Positions 11,861 to 24,579 of a DNA stretch of 64,000 nucleotides are shown here, one piece after another. The stretch is from Plantago elongata. Its lineage: Eukaryota; Streptophyta; Magnoliopsida; Lamiales; Plantaginaceae. The first letter of the stretch is position 1; each line of letters opens with the position of its first letter. Under the pieces are notes generated by a model. It was not told the DNA's origin. It did not search any database and saw nothing but the letters and a program-made list of their open reading frames with translations. The position numbers and the translations under genes are program-made. The DNA lies in the NCBI GenBank assembly GCA_036897095.1, contig JAYMSP010000142.1:1-64000 (forward strand), read 5' to 3'.

Positions 11861-14655
11861 TTATTCTAAGCAAGTGTGTATTTTATAAGAAAAGAGAGTC
11901 TCCTCTAATAAAGTACAGAGAATAGATATGTTATTATAGCACTAACACTCGCGAAAGATTAAGTAGCTAAATAAGAAGAGAGTATAACACCAGGTTAAGA
12001 ACCCTTTCTATTACTAACTAAAAAGTATACATGCAATGACTTATTATCTCTTACTTAATTAGGATTTTTTTATTAAGTAACTATAGTATCTTATACCTAA
12101 ATAGAACTATTTAGAGAGAAGAAGTGAGTCTCTACTTTATAGGAAATATTTTTATGATTACGACTTTCTATTTTATTTAAGCCTTTGCATAGAGAAAATG
12201 AATCTAATATAAATACGTATGCTTTGAAGAGAGTCCCTAACTATTGGAGAAGATACTACACTTTTATACGGGAAAAGAAATCTTGCCTATCAATTAGAAA
12301 GAAGATATTTAAAGACTAAAAAAGAAAGCTCTAAGCAAAGTATTCTAGTACACCCTCAGAAGATACGACTAGCCCTCAAGTATCTAAGCGCAGAAATATA
12401 GTATATTATTCCCTAAGTAATTGCCTTATAAAAATATATTTCTTAAGAAGAGAGTCTCCTAAAATGATATCTAGTATAAAAGAGTTATTATAGAATTTTA
12501 TATTTAAATATAAGGTAATAACAAAAAAGCAAGGATTAGTATAGTAAAGGGATTTATCTTATTCTTAAAAACAAAGTTCTTAATTAAATAAAGCATTTGC
12601 AGATTTAGTAATTGTATAGTAGTTTTAGCTTAAGCAACTTTTTCTTTATAAAACATATGTAGAATAAAAACTTAAGTACACCGAATAATAGAACTCTTCT
12701 TCTCTTAATAAGTACTTTATGTGTTAATATTTAATATAGTATGTTGTTATTATGATCTACTTTAAATACACTATATTTCTAAGCGCAAAATACTAATATC
12801 TTCTTCTAGACAGGGATATTCTATAGTGAGCTCTCTTAATAGATACAAGTCTTAGGCGTGTCCCTTTCTAAGACGTAAGTAACATATTATGTCATAACTA
12901 AAAAAATCTCCTTTAGTATAAGTGACTCAAGTATATGTAGTTCCTTCTATAAAGTAGTAACTTAATAATGAGGTTATTTAATAAGATACATATGCTGTAT
13001 CTATATCAAGGTATAAGTACTAAAGAGAATGGCTATTTACTTATTATATAAAACAAAACAGAGGATATGAGGTAAAGCTCTTATGATACGGTAACCTAAA
13101 AATATATTTTATAAAGTGCTAGAAAATAATTCATTTTAAGTAACTCCTATTTATCCCTTAAATTTCTTCTAATTTATAGGTAAGACTATCTTTTACGCTT
13201 AATCTAGTACTAGATTTCTATGTTAAAAAGACTCCGTAGGTACCTAATTATTAAAGGAAATTCTTATTAACACTCTAGCCTCTTTTACTATATTTAAGGG
13301 AATTTACGTATATACGGAAACACTAAGATTTTATACTATACAAGTGCATAACTAGAATTTACACTTACCAAGTATAATATTTATTAATTATAAGGCCTTA
13401 CTAGTTCTATTTTACATAAGATTATAGTAAAAACCTTCTTCTCTTCTTAAAAGAGCTATCAATTCTATTTGCCACAAGAGGGTGCTCTTTGCCCTAAACT
13501 AAGTGTATTAAATAAGCTGCTCCTTTATTATAAGTAAAACCTATAATATAAAAGGCTGCTGGGTACTACCCTCTTTACTCAGCTAAGATTATAGTTTACT
13601 CTTAGAGGGTAAGTTTAGAGTTGCTCTTTTAAAATATAGTCTAGACTACTCAAGTATAACATAAGGCATTCACTTACCTATGAAAGGTAACCTATAGTTC
13701 TGCTATACTTATTTACAAAACTCTTTATATAAAAAAGGTGCCCTTATCACATAAAAGTAATTAGAAAGAAAATATAAAAGCTATTTAATTTTTATTAATA
13801 TAAGATAGCACATAATATTTCATTATGAGTTAGTGCCTTATAAAGAGATTTTAGAATGGATCCCTATTTTTACTCTATTACTATAAGCGTTTGTTCTAAA
13901 AAATGAAAGTATAAGTTAACTAGTACCTAAAGAGGAATAACCCATGTTTTATGACTAATAATTATATAAAAGCTAAGAGAAAGACTATTGCCTAGCACTT
14001 TACCTAATGAAAGGGTGTGTTACTTAAGAAAAAGGGTTAGTACCTTACTCACTTACTAATTATTCTTAAAATAGATCTTTATAATCTCTCTAGAAGCTAT
14101 TGTAAGGCTTAAGGAAGATCCTATAAAGTCATTGTCTTTCATATATTATAGGCTTGTTCTATTTAAAATATTATGAAATAAGATCCTGGAAAAACACCTA
14201 ATAAATTTTTTTGAAAGGAGTGTCTCCTCAGTATACTTAGATGTAAAAACTATAAGTTAAGTGAAAGCAATTCTTGTATCTTGTAGCTATAGTAATATTC
14301 CTATAAAGAATACTCGGGGCATGAAAAAACTTTAGTAAAGTAAGCTCTTATTTACTCAAGCAGTATGTATTTTAAATAAAAATTAAATAAAATAAGGAAG
14401 AGTCCATTAAGGTAATATTTATTAAGTCACTAATTTACTATAAAAGAATAAAATAGAGCTTATCCTTCTTCAAACAATTCCTTCCATAGTGTAGAATTTA
14501 TTAGGGATACCTTTCATTAATCTAATCTTACCTATTACAATACGCCCTAGAGTATTAAGTACAGTGTTAGAGGTAAATTCCCTTTATACCTTTCTAGTAG
14601 AGTCTATTAAAATAAAATAGACTCTTTATAACTAAACATAATACCTTATTACTTA

Positions 14656-14913
14656 ATGTATGGATTAGCACTAGATTTTTACTATCGAAAGATGAAGAGA
14701 GAAAGTACTTTACTCTACGGAATATACTTGGCAGCACGCAAAATTCTTTTACTAAAAAAATTAATCATCAGACATATCTTAAGAAAGATTACTATGCCCT
14801 TTATTATAGGATACTTAATTATAATATACTTGTACATAATGAGAGCTATTATCGTCTCTAGTCTTTCTAAAGATACATACTTAGGTTACCTTATTATACT
14901 AGCTGTGTTATAA
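14656..14913 (+). CDS. Doubtful 85-codon open frame inside class B
   Basis: I do not recognise this product. It starts with ATG; residues 11-44 are rich in Lys and Arg, residues 47-62 are a strongly hydrophobic stretch that could cross a membrane, and the C-terminus is hydrophobic again. Class B sequence is crowded with TAA and TAG, so 85 codons without a stop is longer than its surroundings would suggest. A+T-rich DNA readily produces hydrophobic and lysine-rich peptides by chance, and no ribosome-binding or promoter signal stands out. Most likely not a gene. Confidence 0.12.
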   Translation: MYGLALDFYYRKMKRESTLLYGIYLAARKILLLKKLIIRHILRKITMPFIIGYLIIIYLYIMRAIIVSSLSKDTYLGYLIILAVL

Positions 14914-17063
14914 GTGTGAGAAAGAGTATGCCCTTAAATTAAAAAAACGTCTTTAAAGATGCACTAAAGTATTTCATGTACAAGAGATACTAACTAGATT
15001 AAGATAGTTAAGAAACCCTAGTCTACTCTATTTACTTATACAGATAATAATAGTGTATTTCTTTAGGTACTTGCTATAATTAAAAAATAGTTTTTATTCT
15101 TAAGGAAAAGGGTGCACTTGTCTAGTCACGCTTTATGTCCTTAAAAGAGTGAACTAATAGAGTTCCTTAACTAAAGGGTGTTGCCCTTCTTATCTTAATA
15201 GAAAAATTTATACTAGTTGAGTTTATTACTAAATAGTGGGATAAATTAATACAAGAAGACTTTGGGTAGATAGGGAGTACACTTAATGCTATACTACAGG
15301 ATAAAGTACTCTACTTCTATATTTCATTTCTTACACAATTTTATAAATAATAAAGGGCCTGAATAATAATGGCTTATAACTGATGTTTATAAAAGTAATT
15401 CTATGCTTTATAAGTTTATAAGATAGGCAATATTTCACTCTTAAATAGGTGAGTAAATTTGAAAGAAATGAGCATGAATTATAAGCACTTACATGTACCA
15501 GATAATTATAGAGGAAGAGCTTTACACTGAAGTCAATGGAATTATATAATAGAAGAGGCTTAGTAACTAATCTAAAAGAAAATTACGTATTTCTTAAGCG
15601 TTTATAACATATATTTAAAGGAGCACTCTCTTTTTTTACTACTCTAGAATAGCTCAAGATCATGCTATTTATTATAACTACAGTTTACCTTATAAAAGAT
15701 TAGAGAAGAAGAGGTGTCATAGAGTAAAGTATTTCCTTTAGTAATGCTTAAAAATCCTCTTTGTATGGCAAGGTGTAAAAACTTCTCTCTTCTCTCATGC
15801 TTAGTATAAGATGTATCCGCGCTAGAAAAGAAGAATACTAGGTTGCAGGATAATAACAATTAAAATTTAGTTACACACGTAAATATTATATGATTTAAAG
15901 AGGTAGATTTCTCTAAAAATTACTCTAGAGGTAAGAGGTATAAGAAGGAACTCACTCTATCATAGGTGTAAATATATGCTCCTAACCCTAATATAAAGTA
16001 ATAAGTACTCTTTAAAATAGAAGACTATGGGTACTATGTTATAAGGGAAAGGTAATCACTTCTCTTTTTTATAATAAGGGCATTAATAGCATAAATAATT
16101 TACTGCAAAAGAGGGCATAACATAATAGGTAAATAGGTATAGTGTAATCTACTAGGAAATATTATAAATAATTTAACTACTGGCTACTACTTTAGTAAGA
16201 AACTTTCTAAAAATACATCATCTTTTAGCAAGGGCATAAGTTAACTCTATGTACAGGAATTATATTATTTAGTGATATAAAAGAAATATTTCCTTAATAA
16301 GCCAGACTTCTTTTATAACGTGCGTATAACTCTCTCACCTAGCAAATCTTAAACATTGAAGTATAAAGGCAATAAGGAGAGTTTAGTAATACAAGAGCTT
16401 AAAAGTACTTCCTTAAGCACTTAAATTTTTATTAAAAAAGAAGAGGTACGTTATACATATTTTTTATACTATTCTATATTAATATAGAGCTAAAAAAGAC
16501 TAGTTGCATGTGTACCCCACAAATTTATTACTATAATAATAAAAGGAGTTTGTGAGATTACTTACTTCTAGGCATGTGTTACTGTTAATAGCTATAACTA
16601 ATAGCCTTGTACGTGAAATGGAAAGACTAAACGAAAGTTACTTTCTTCTATAACTTATCTACTTTGGGTGCCTTATTCATTACTGACAATAACTTTCTCT
16701 CCTACCTATACTTTAGTTACTATAGATTTCTATTATATTAGATTTTGTGGTGGACTTAGCTTAGATATTTCCTTTAATAAATAATAAAATCTAAGCAGGG
16801 CACTACTAGATTGTACTTTAGATCTCTTTTATTGTATACCTTTCCCATAAACCTAATTATAACCCAAAGTTACTAGAGCATAACATTATTTTGTTTTTAA
16901 GACCAAAATAGTCCACTTCTATTAGTAATGTACTACTACATATGCCTATTAATTATGTGGTATCCTGTAATATTTCATCTTCTACTAGAAATTCTAAACT
17001 TAGTCCTCTTTTCTATAACTTATCCTAAGTATTCTCAAGAACTCCTCATACTATACTTAGGTA

Positions 17064-17085
17064 ATATATATATATATATATATAT
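17064..17085. repeat. (AT)11 microsatellite
   Basis: This is a perfect run of alternating A and T, 22 bases long, near the right end of the first class B block. It is self-complementary and could extrude a cruciform. It is probably slippage-derived and is likely to vary in length between individuals. Confidence 0.9.
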
Positions 17086-17149
17086 GATTTTTACTTTATT
17101 TTACTTGCGTTATCCACTTTAACCTTGAATACTCTCCTTATATTGGATT

Positions 17150-18690
17150 TAGCCCTAAACACCCATGACTTACATACTATGTCTTAGAGTTTCTCTACGT
17201 CGAGATTTACTTAGAGGTGAACTACAACAATTAACTATATAAATCCTATTATATGCATATAATTCCTTTCCTCCTCTAGTAAGTATAACAAAAAGAAATA
17301 ATGTTCTTAGACAACCCTAGTATAAATTTAATGAAATGGAATATCCGATGTAACTTGCACAAAGGACACTAAATATTTATTTTTGGTTGGAGGTTAAAAG
17401 ATAATAAATTAATAAGGTACTACTTTGATGAAGACTTGCAGCAAAGATAGGTACCCGTGCAATCATAATAGGAGAATCCACAGCAGTACTTAATAAATTT
17501 TAAAGAAAGTATAGTATAATTAGAAAGGGTTTACTTATGATATGAGGTTATAGAATTCTATTATAAACTATACTACATTTTAGGTACACGTTTTTAAAAA
17601 GTAAGTAAATGTGTAAAAAAAAGATATACAGCACTACAAGTGAATACTATATCTAATAGCTACACAAGTAGGTCTTATCGCATAGTGCTCATTCTTTGCG
17701 CGCCCTAAGACTTTTATGTAAAAAAGTTACCTTCTACTTTGTCGCCTATACTACTCTTTAAATTTACTACGTACTATACTTCTTTTTTAGTTACATGCGT
17801 AAGAAAGACTTCTTTTACCTATTTTATTTAGTAACAGATCTAACTAGATATCTTATTAAGTTATATTTTGTAATTACAACTTCTGTGAGGTTATTTATAA
17901 ATAGAGTACAACACCAAAATCTCATCTTTAGTTAGGAATTTTGCTTGGGTACTTATGGGAAAGATATAGAATTTAGCAAAGTATTGGTATAAGAACCTCA
18001 GCTACTAAACCTAAAAAATAATTAGAACTTCTAGGGTATAAAACACAAAATAGAGTTAATTTTAATTTATAGTAAATATTTCCTAAGATATGTTTATGGT
18101 AGTATATGGTAACAAAAAGTACTTTTTATTTCATGAGAGGTCGTCTGCATAGCCCTCGCATATGCCAAAAAGTTGTTCATAATGATTTAGAGTAGTATGT
18201 GTTTACTACTTAGAGTATAATAACGAGAGTAGTAAAGCTAAGATACCTTTTAATTTAAGTAAATTTTTATCGGGTAAAGGCCTGGAAGGAGATTAGTATA
18301 GTAGTAAATAGTCTTTTTCATTCTATATATCAATAGATATTTCTTAGGTGTGCCGAAGATGAAATTCAATCAACATACAAAAAATCTTGTTGTAGGATAG
18401 GGGAAGGTTTACATACACAAGGATTAGTTAGAACCGGAATAACAGAAATCTTGCTCAAACGAGAGAAGGAAATGGCAAAATTTTATGCATTTAGACATAC
18501 ATTTACTACAACTTGGCAACGAATTTCTAATCAACCCACAAGCATCAGTTTTTATTACATCCTAGCGTAGTTATTAAAAAAAAATTGTGTTTAATAAAGA
18601 CATTAATACTTTAAGGAATATATAGTCTGTTTATTTACAAGGCGTAGTTATTCAAATACAAGTTCTTTTTAATATATATATATAATTTTC
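17150..18690. other. A+T-rich non-coding block, class A-like (second)
   Basis: About 1.5 kb of transitional A+T-rich sequence. TpA is less dominant than in the flanking class B blocks, and words containing CA and TG return, for example around 17330-17480 and 18360-18560. No open frame of note and no recognisable gene. A short AT tract lies at 18672-18684. The borders are gradual and placed by eye. Confidence 0.45.
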
Positions 18691-18760
18691 TAGGGCACAC
18701 TCTTCATACATAAAAGGTGTGTTCAAAGGGAGCGCTCTAAATCTAGTACCTAATAGTTAA

Positions 18761-18800
18761 AAGATAAGATACAACTTCGTGTTTAAATATCTTTAGTTAA
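18761..18800 (+). repeat. CAACTTCGTG-family repeat, copy 1
   Basis: GATAAGATACAACTTCGTG is followed by TTTAAATATCTTTAGTTAA. Over about 40 bp it matches 50901-50939 at nearly every position, with one inserted A and a few A/G or C/T differences. It is one of six copies in the window. The CpG in TTCGTG is kept in all six although CpG is scarce in class B. Confidence 0.7.
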
Positions 18801-19614
18801 AAAGAGAGGGCTCAAAGGAAGGAAGACTCGTTACTCTAAAAAACTTAGTTTCTCTTGGGTACTGAGAATACACAAGCCTTAGTAAAACCTTTTCTTTATA
18901 AAAATATTTTCATAATTAAAGCTTTCTTTTTAAAACTTTACTAAGTAAAGCGAGCCTGGGGGAACAGGCCTAGGCCTGTAGCAAGAGACTTGTTACCTAG
19001 GAGACTAATACATTACACTAGAACGAGACATTTAATCTAATAAATATATTATGGAGTAAATACTGCCTTAATAAAATATAACTCTTTGTTAGAGTGCGTA
19101 TATTATCTTTAGTTATATAAATACTAGGTACCCTTAATTTACTCTACAATGTGCAAGGTATCTCTATAAGGAGTAAGAAGAACATATGTCTCTCTATCAT
19201 AAGGATTTAGTAATTAAGGCTAGAGAAACTACATTCAGTAACTTTTAGCATAAGCCAGAGATATGATAAACCTTTCTTTTATAAGTTTATTATAGTTACT
19301 TATAAAGTCCTCCTTAATTCCTTAATAAATATGAGGATAGTAGCATTTTCTTTTATACTTAGAAATATTGCTAATTTAAGTATTATTTCTAAGAAATTCT
19401 TTGATAAAGACAAAGGTAGGGTGAGGAAACTGCCCCTAGGATACCATTCCCTACAGTTAGACATATTTATTCAAGAAATAGTCTTACTTATTTAGCTAAT
19501 AACAGTTTATACTTGCAAGTAACATCGGTCACACCTTTTATATAAGAAGTCATAGGTATAAGAATAACTTTATTACTTTACCTTTTTAGATATTTTACTC
19601 GCGAGAAATATCTT

Positions 19615-19660
19615 CTATCATAAATAAATATATTTTATAAAATATATTTATTTATGATAG
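19615..19660. repeat. Perfect 46 bp palindrome
   Basis: The two 23-base arms, starting CTATCATAAATAAATA and ending in its complement, are exactly complementary with no loop. Complementarity stops abruptly at both ends. It is the longest perfect inverted repeat I found, and it lies in sequence that otherwise looks heavily mutated. It could form a cruciform or hairpin. It may be a recent fold-back event, a replication-related site, or arms kept alike by gene conversion. Confidence 0.9.
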
Positions 19661-20152
19661 TTTCTTTATAATTTAAGCATAATTAATTTATAAATAGCAT
19701 TCATTAGAATGTTTTGTGTATTCTTTTAAGTAACTTAGAGCGCTATTCCTATGACTAATAGAGCAGCAGTATTGTTAGTACCTCTATTCTATATGTGTGG
19801 TAGGAGCTTCCTTTACGCAATCTTCACAAGGAGAAATGCTACTATAGCTAGGTGCTATAAATATGCTTCTATAATGGAGTGAGTATAAGATGAGGCTCTT
19901 AAATATCCTATATAAATAAATAAAATGAAAGAGATGCCTAAGAGTAAATTTTTTATTAAGTGTGCAAAGATAGAATCACTTGAAAATATAAAGTTAGGTA
20001 AAAATTACCACCCTAAAAGAGGGGAGAGCACTTGTTTTTAAAGCCTTAATTTACATATAAGTTCTAGTTGTAGTATAATATTAATTAAGAGCAGTAACTC
20101 CCGAAAGTAAATAAAAAGAAGAAGGGACTTCTAAAGAAGAAAGTGACTTAGG

Positions 20153-20187
20153 AGAATAAGGTGACAACTTCGTGTTTGTGTATTCTA
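20153..20187 (+). repeat. CAACTTCGTG-family repeat, copy 2
   Basis: AATAAGGTGACAACTTCGTG is followed by TTTGTGTATTCTAC. It matches copy 1 best on the left and in the core; the right part is more diverged. It lies 1.4 kb from copy 1 on the same strand and in the same class B block. Confidence 0.6.
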
Positions 20188-20726
20188 CAAGGCATGGCGG
20201 TGGTATATATAGAACAAATAGAATCAAGGAAGAAAGAGGGACTCTAAAACTATATAATTAAATATAAATAGTATCCTCCTAGTATAAAATAGAAAAGAAA
20301 GAATCCTATTATATTAGAAAATAACCTAACAAGTATAGAGTCTTGTTTAAGTAATGAAAGATATTATACCCTATATTTTGTCGTTCATAAAAGTCAATGC
20401 ACGAATACTAGCTTTATTTATGACGAATAACTAAGTACAGCAAGACCCTTACTACATTTCTATAGGAGTTCCCCAGTAAAAAACAGGAAGAAATACAAGA
20501 GAAGTACGTGCATTAAAGGACTCATAATTCAATACTATGTGAAGAGAGTAGAGGGAGCACCGAAGAAGAGATATTCTATTTTTGAAAGGAAATACACTTT
20601 CTATTATATTTATAGAAGTTAGACTTGGTAGATGTTTCTATAAGAAATCTTTTGTCGCGTAAGCAGCGAGCTATGTAAATGAACCCTAAGAATGACGTCC
20701 TAGTGAATCCATTTAGTGCTTAAGTG

Positions 20727-20750
20727 CTCGGGGTATACCGAGTTTTTTTT
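20727..20750 (+). terminator. Terminator-like stem followed by eight T
   Basis: CTCGG (20727-20731) pairs with CCGAG (20738-20742) around a GGTATA loop, followed directly by TTTTTTTT. The shape is that of an intrinsic terminator or an RNA end-forming stem-loop. No gene lies upstream on this strand, the organism is eukaryotic, and the stem is only 5 bp, so it may be coincidence. It lies close to the change from class B to class A. Confidence 0.25.
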
Positions 20751-23700
20751 ACTTTCATCTATTTTTTATACTTTTAAGACGCTATAAACAACTTCCCTCC
20801 TTTTCATTTTTAAGGCGAACGCGTGCATTCCTCTCTTTTGTGTTTGTACCAACCTAAGTGAAGTAATGAGTAACCCTAGAATTACGCTTTGCATGTCTCC
20901 CCTCTTCATCTTTCTTAATCCAACCCTTGATTTAATCAATATGAAGATTATCGAATAACAAACAATAACCCTAGTCAATTAGAATTCAACAGATAAATTC
21001 GTTTATTTAGAGTCATTTATTATAGTTATGAAATACATGCCAACTATCTTTAAATTAGATCTCTTTCCACTGCTTCATTAAAAGAGGATTTTTAAAATGT
21101 TATGGAATATCTCCAATACTTGGGGTAGAATTCTTTTATCTTGTAGAATAGACTCGCTACTTCTAGGAGAACCGGGGACATATACGAATGAATTTTGTAC
21201 ATTTCTTATTTGTTAAATTTTATCTATTACAAGTACAACAATTTAGGGGTGCATTCTTACTACTTAAGTTATTATTCATTCTTTCAAAGTTAGAAAGATA
21301 GGCTTTAGGACTTTAGTTTACCTAAGTTATTTCTGCAAGACCTTTTATAAAATAGGCTGTCGATTCTATCCATTTGCTATAACTCTAACTACAATTCTTT
21401 TATTATGTATGACTTTTCTCTACAAATATTTACAAACCAATGTCTTACTAAATAGATTTTAGTTATTGCGAAATTAACTTTATTCTTACGTCGCAGGTTG
21501 TTGTAACCAAGACAGTACTATACCCGTAGGCTTAGGATTATCATCTACACATTCTTATACGAACTTCTAATTCTATACAAAGAGTAACTAGACTCTAGGG
21601 TAGGGGATATACTTTTCATCAATGGTGTATTACTAAGTAAGATATAGAGCAAATAATTCGAAATTACTGAACGAATCACTTACTTTTTCTAAACATGATG
21701 TGTATACTAGAACATTGTTCGGTATTGCATGTCATCTTTATGCAGCTACTTTCAAATTACATATCAACCTATGAATATAGTATAAACTAAAACTAGGTGA
21801 CCTCAACTTGATAATATGTGGGTTTTGGAAAACAAACTCCGTAGTAAATTTAACTATAGCAAGGTAATTTACACCAAGTATAATTATAATTTAGGGAGGA
21901 AAGGAAATCTACGGAGAACTTTTATTTAAGCTAAGGTAACTTCTTGTACAGTAAGAGATTGTAGTTGCAGGGGTCTTGTGCTATAAAAAGAAGGAGTTGA
22001 AATGAAAGAATATTTCTGTAATACTTGGCTCTGTTGTGTACTTCAATTTAGTCTTAGAACGAGTACATTTACTAGATCTTATTATTTACATAATCTGCTA
22101 CTCCGGTATTCCTATTTATTCCCTTAATAAAGCACATAGACCACCTACGCAAAATCTCTCTAAGTTTTTTTAGTCATTTAACAATTACTTATTAGTATTA
22201 TTATATTTATACTTAAGAGAGTAACCCCAGACTACCTTGGCGAGTTTCTCTTCTATAATATCAAGCTAAGAGTTCTGTTTACCGAGTAGATATCTTATAT
22301 ACCTTAAATTCAATGCTAAATATGCATGCAAACACCTTTCCCTAAGTACAACTTAAGTATACAACAAAGTATGGCTATTCTATAGTTTCATTCAAAATTA
22401 TAATATATGTTCTCATAAATTCAGTTTTAGAACATGACATATTTAGTCTATTTTAGATCTTGTTTAAATACTCAAGTGCGGGAAATCCACTCATAACTAG
22501 TAAATAACACATTTTTTTATTCATAAAATATAAAGAGAGTTTCTTGGTAAATCATTGTCATGAAAAGTAAATCCTTTTATCCCTTATACTTATAATAGCA
22601 TCGTAGAGCTTGTCATTAGATCTCGCAGCACATCAACTTAATTTAGTAGAGACATGTAGAGTCTTCGCTTAGATTTCGCATATATCTTTCTTGATTTATC
22701 TTATATCTATCTTGCTTGAATTTACTAGTTCTTACACTATACCTAAAACTTACTATAAATTATTATTAAAATTTATTCAAATATTTATAGAGTATGTTTT
22801 CTCCTACCTTCTCTCCTTTTATTACTTCGTTCTTTATTACTTATTAAGTAGTTAGAAGCCTTCACCACTCTTTATAAATTAAATAAAGTACTCCACATGC
22901 TAGGAGAAAAAACTTATGGGCTAATAGCTTAAATTATGTAAGATACCTAGACGTGCAAAAAAGAATGAAGTAAAAAAACTTTAACTAATACTTGTTCTTT
23001 TATATTTTAGAATTAAGTAAATTAAGAAATTTCATGCAAACCTATGTCTATGTTACACGTTAATAACATAGTTTAGTCTTAGTTTCTATATACAAATACA
23101 AAATAAATTTCCGAGAGAACCTATCCTCCTTTATTTATAGATTCCTCAAATAATATATTTCTGTTCTTATCTTTACTTTTTGCTGTAATTAAAGGTTTAG
23201 ATTTAATTACACATGATACAGAACTTATAGTAGAGTACACCCCTTATATATATGGACTTATAGGAGTAGTTACTTTCACAGTACAATATTGTTAGGTAGC
23301 TAAGTAGAATTACTAAGCACTAAAGCAAGAAATATTCCTGCCGGTTGTTGTAAGCCATATAATATATAATATAGCTATCCATCCATATAACCAAGCAAGC
23401 ACGCTTTAGTAAGAATTCGATTCTATATTATAAAATCCACTCCTTGTACTATCAAAAAATACAAGATACAAATGTCAGACTAATAACGCTTAGTTACACG
23501 CACTTATTTATTATGGAGTATACACTAGATTGCTTTGGTTACATTCTAATAACTTATAAAGTAAATTATAAGTATAGGGGAAGAAAGATATTTTAGGTAG
23601 TACATTGCCTACTAGATAGGAAAATGTAAATCCGGGCAAGACGACATCGATTTATCTTGGTGCTATCCTAATTATGCTAAAGTTTTATTTGATAACTGGG

Positions 23701-24119
23701 GATTCTTCCATTTCTAAACTAAGCCAAAATCTAGTCCAATCTAGGGGTACCACATAAATTGAGTTAGCACAAATTACTAATAATGTAAGTTAACCCCCTT
23801 TTTTCGTATATTTTAATGGACTTAAATTAAATATAGCTTTTTATAATACATGACTTACTGTTATGAGTTATTTATTAATAACCTTTGCGGGTACAGCTAG
23901 CTTAGGTAGTTAGATATAAGGAACTGACTAATAGTAGAGAAATTTTGTGATGATTTATTCATTGAATTAAAACAAGATGTAGGAGAAATAACAACGATAA
24001 GCCATGATGTAGACATAATACTTAAGAAACGAAATTTTGTTGCCTAGGGATCTAATTCTTTAGCATTTTTTTAGTTTAATATAAATAACTAATCATAAAT
24101 GTTATAAGATAAGCAAGCA

Positions 24120-24440
24120 AATACAGGATTTTTATACTTTAGTTTTCGACTTTCTCTTTGACGAGCTCTTTGGGGATCTCTTTTGCAAAGACTCAACCAA
24201 GCGATTGATTAGCCCAAATCTAGTTGCTCACCGATGACTAGCCTAGTCTCCGGCCTAGTATGGACTTTTCCCTAACCGATCTTGAGAAATGGATTTCTAC
24301 TAGTTCCAACGAATACTTCCTCCTTCTCTTTGACGAGCTTCCATCTCTATGGAAAAGACTCATCCAAAGAGTACATTGTTTCTATCAAGGTACTACTTTC
24401 TAGCTAAGGACTGTAGAAGTAGGCTACTAGTCTTTTGACA
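24120..24440 (+). other. GC-richer island with internal direct repeat
   Basis: This ~320 bp island is less A+T-rich than its surroundings. The 12-15 bp string TTCTCTTTGACGAGCT occurs at 24152 and again at 24324. In both places a related AAAGACTCAACCAAG or AAAGACTCATCCAAAG string follows 20-30 bases later. In one frame both copies translate to an LFDEL string followed by K-D/R residues, and in another to FSLTS, but neither frame is open for more than about 35 codons. It may be a fragment of a gene, repeat or organelle sequence that I do not recognise. Confidence 0.5.
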
Positions 24441-24579
24441 TTCCTTCTTCCTCTCATTTTCATTCTTATTCCTTTCTTCTCATATTCTATATTTTTTCTT
24501 TCTATAAGAAAGATAGATTTCCAAAATCTGTTAAAATAGAGTCCACGGGAAAATTTTTCTTATTATTATAGAAATATCG

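Larger units (their letters stand above)
8640..17150. other. TpA-rich, stop-dense block, class B (first)
   Basis: About 8.5 kb dominated by words such as TTAAGTA, TATAAAG, GAGTACT and AGAGAGT, with stops in every frame. A hand count at 12421-12480 gave 10 TpA to 7 ApT with CpA absent. Summed with 52021-52080 and 58201-58260 (class B further right), I counted 29 TpA to 18 ApT, and 6 CpA+TpG to 15 ApC+GpT. That is the direction expected when C mutates to T in CpA. Short motifs at 10765 and 11841 recur in the last class B block, so this looks like old, heavily mutated repeat DNA. Confidence 0.6.
18690..20640. other. TpA-rich, stop-dense block, class B (second)
   Basis: About 2 kb with the class B word pattern. 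It holds two copies of the CAACTTCGTG motif (18761 and 20153) and the perfect 46 bp palindrome at 19615-19660. No gene is seen. A CCTGGGGGAACAGGCCTAGG stretch near 18955 is unusually GC-rich for this class. Confidence 0.55.

Noticed and set aside
8640-17150. Possible tandem satellite suggested by recurring AGAGAGTCTCCT-like words
   Set aside because: Spacing between the words is irregular (about 85 to 170 bp) and no sequence between them aligns by eye. Composition bias alone could explain them.
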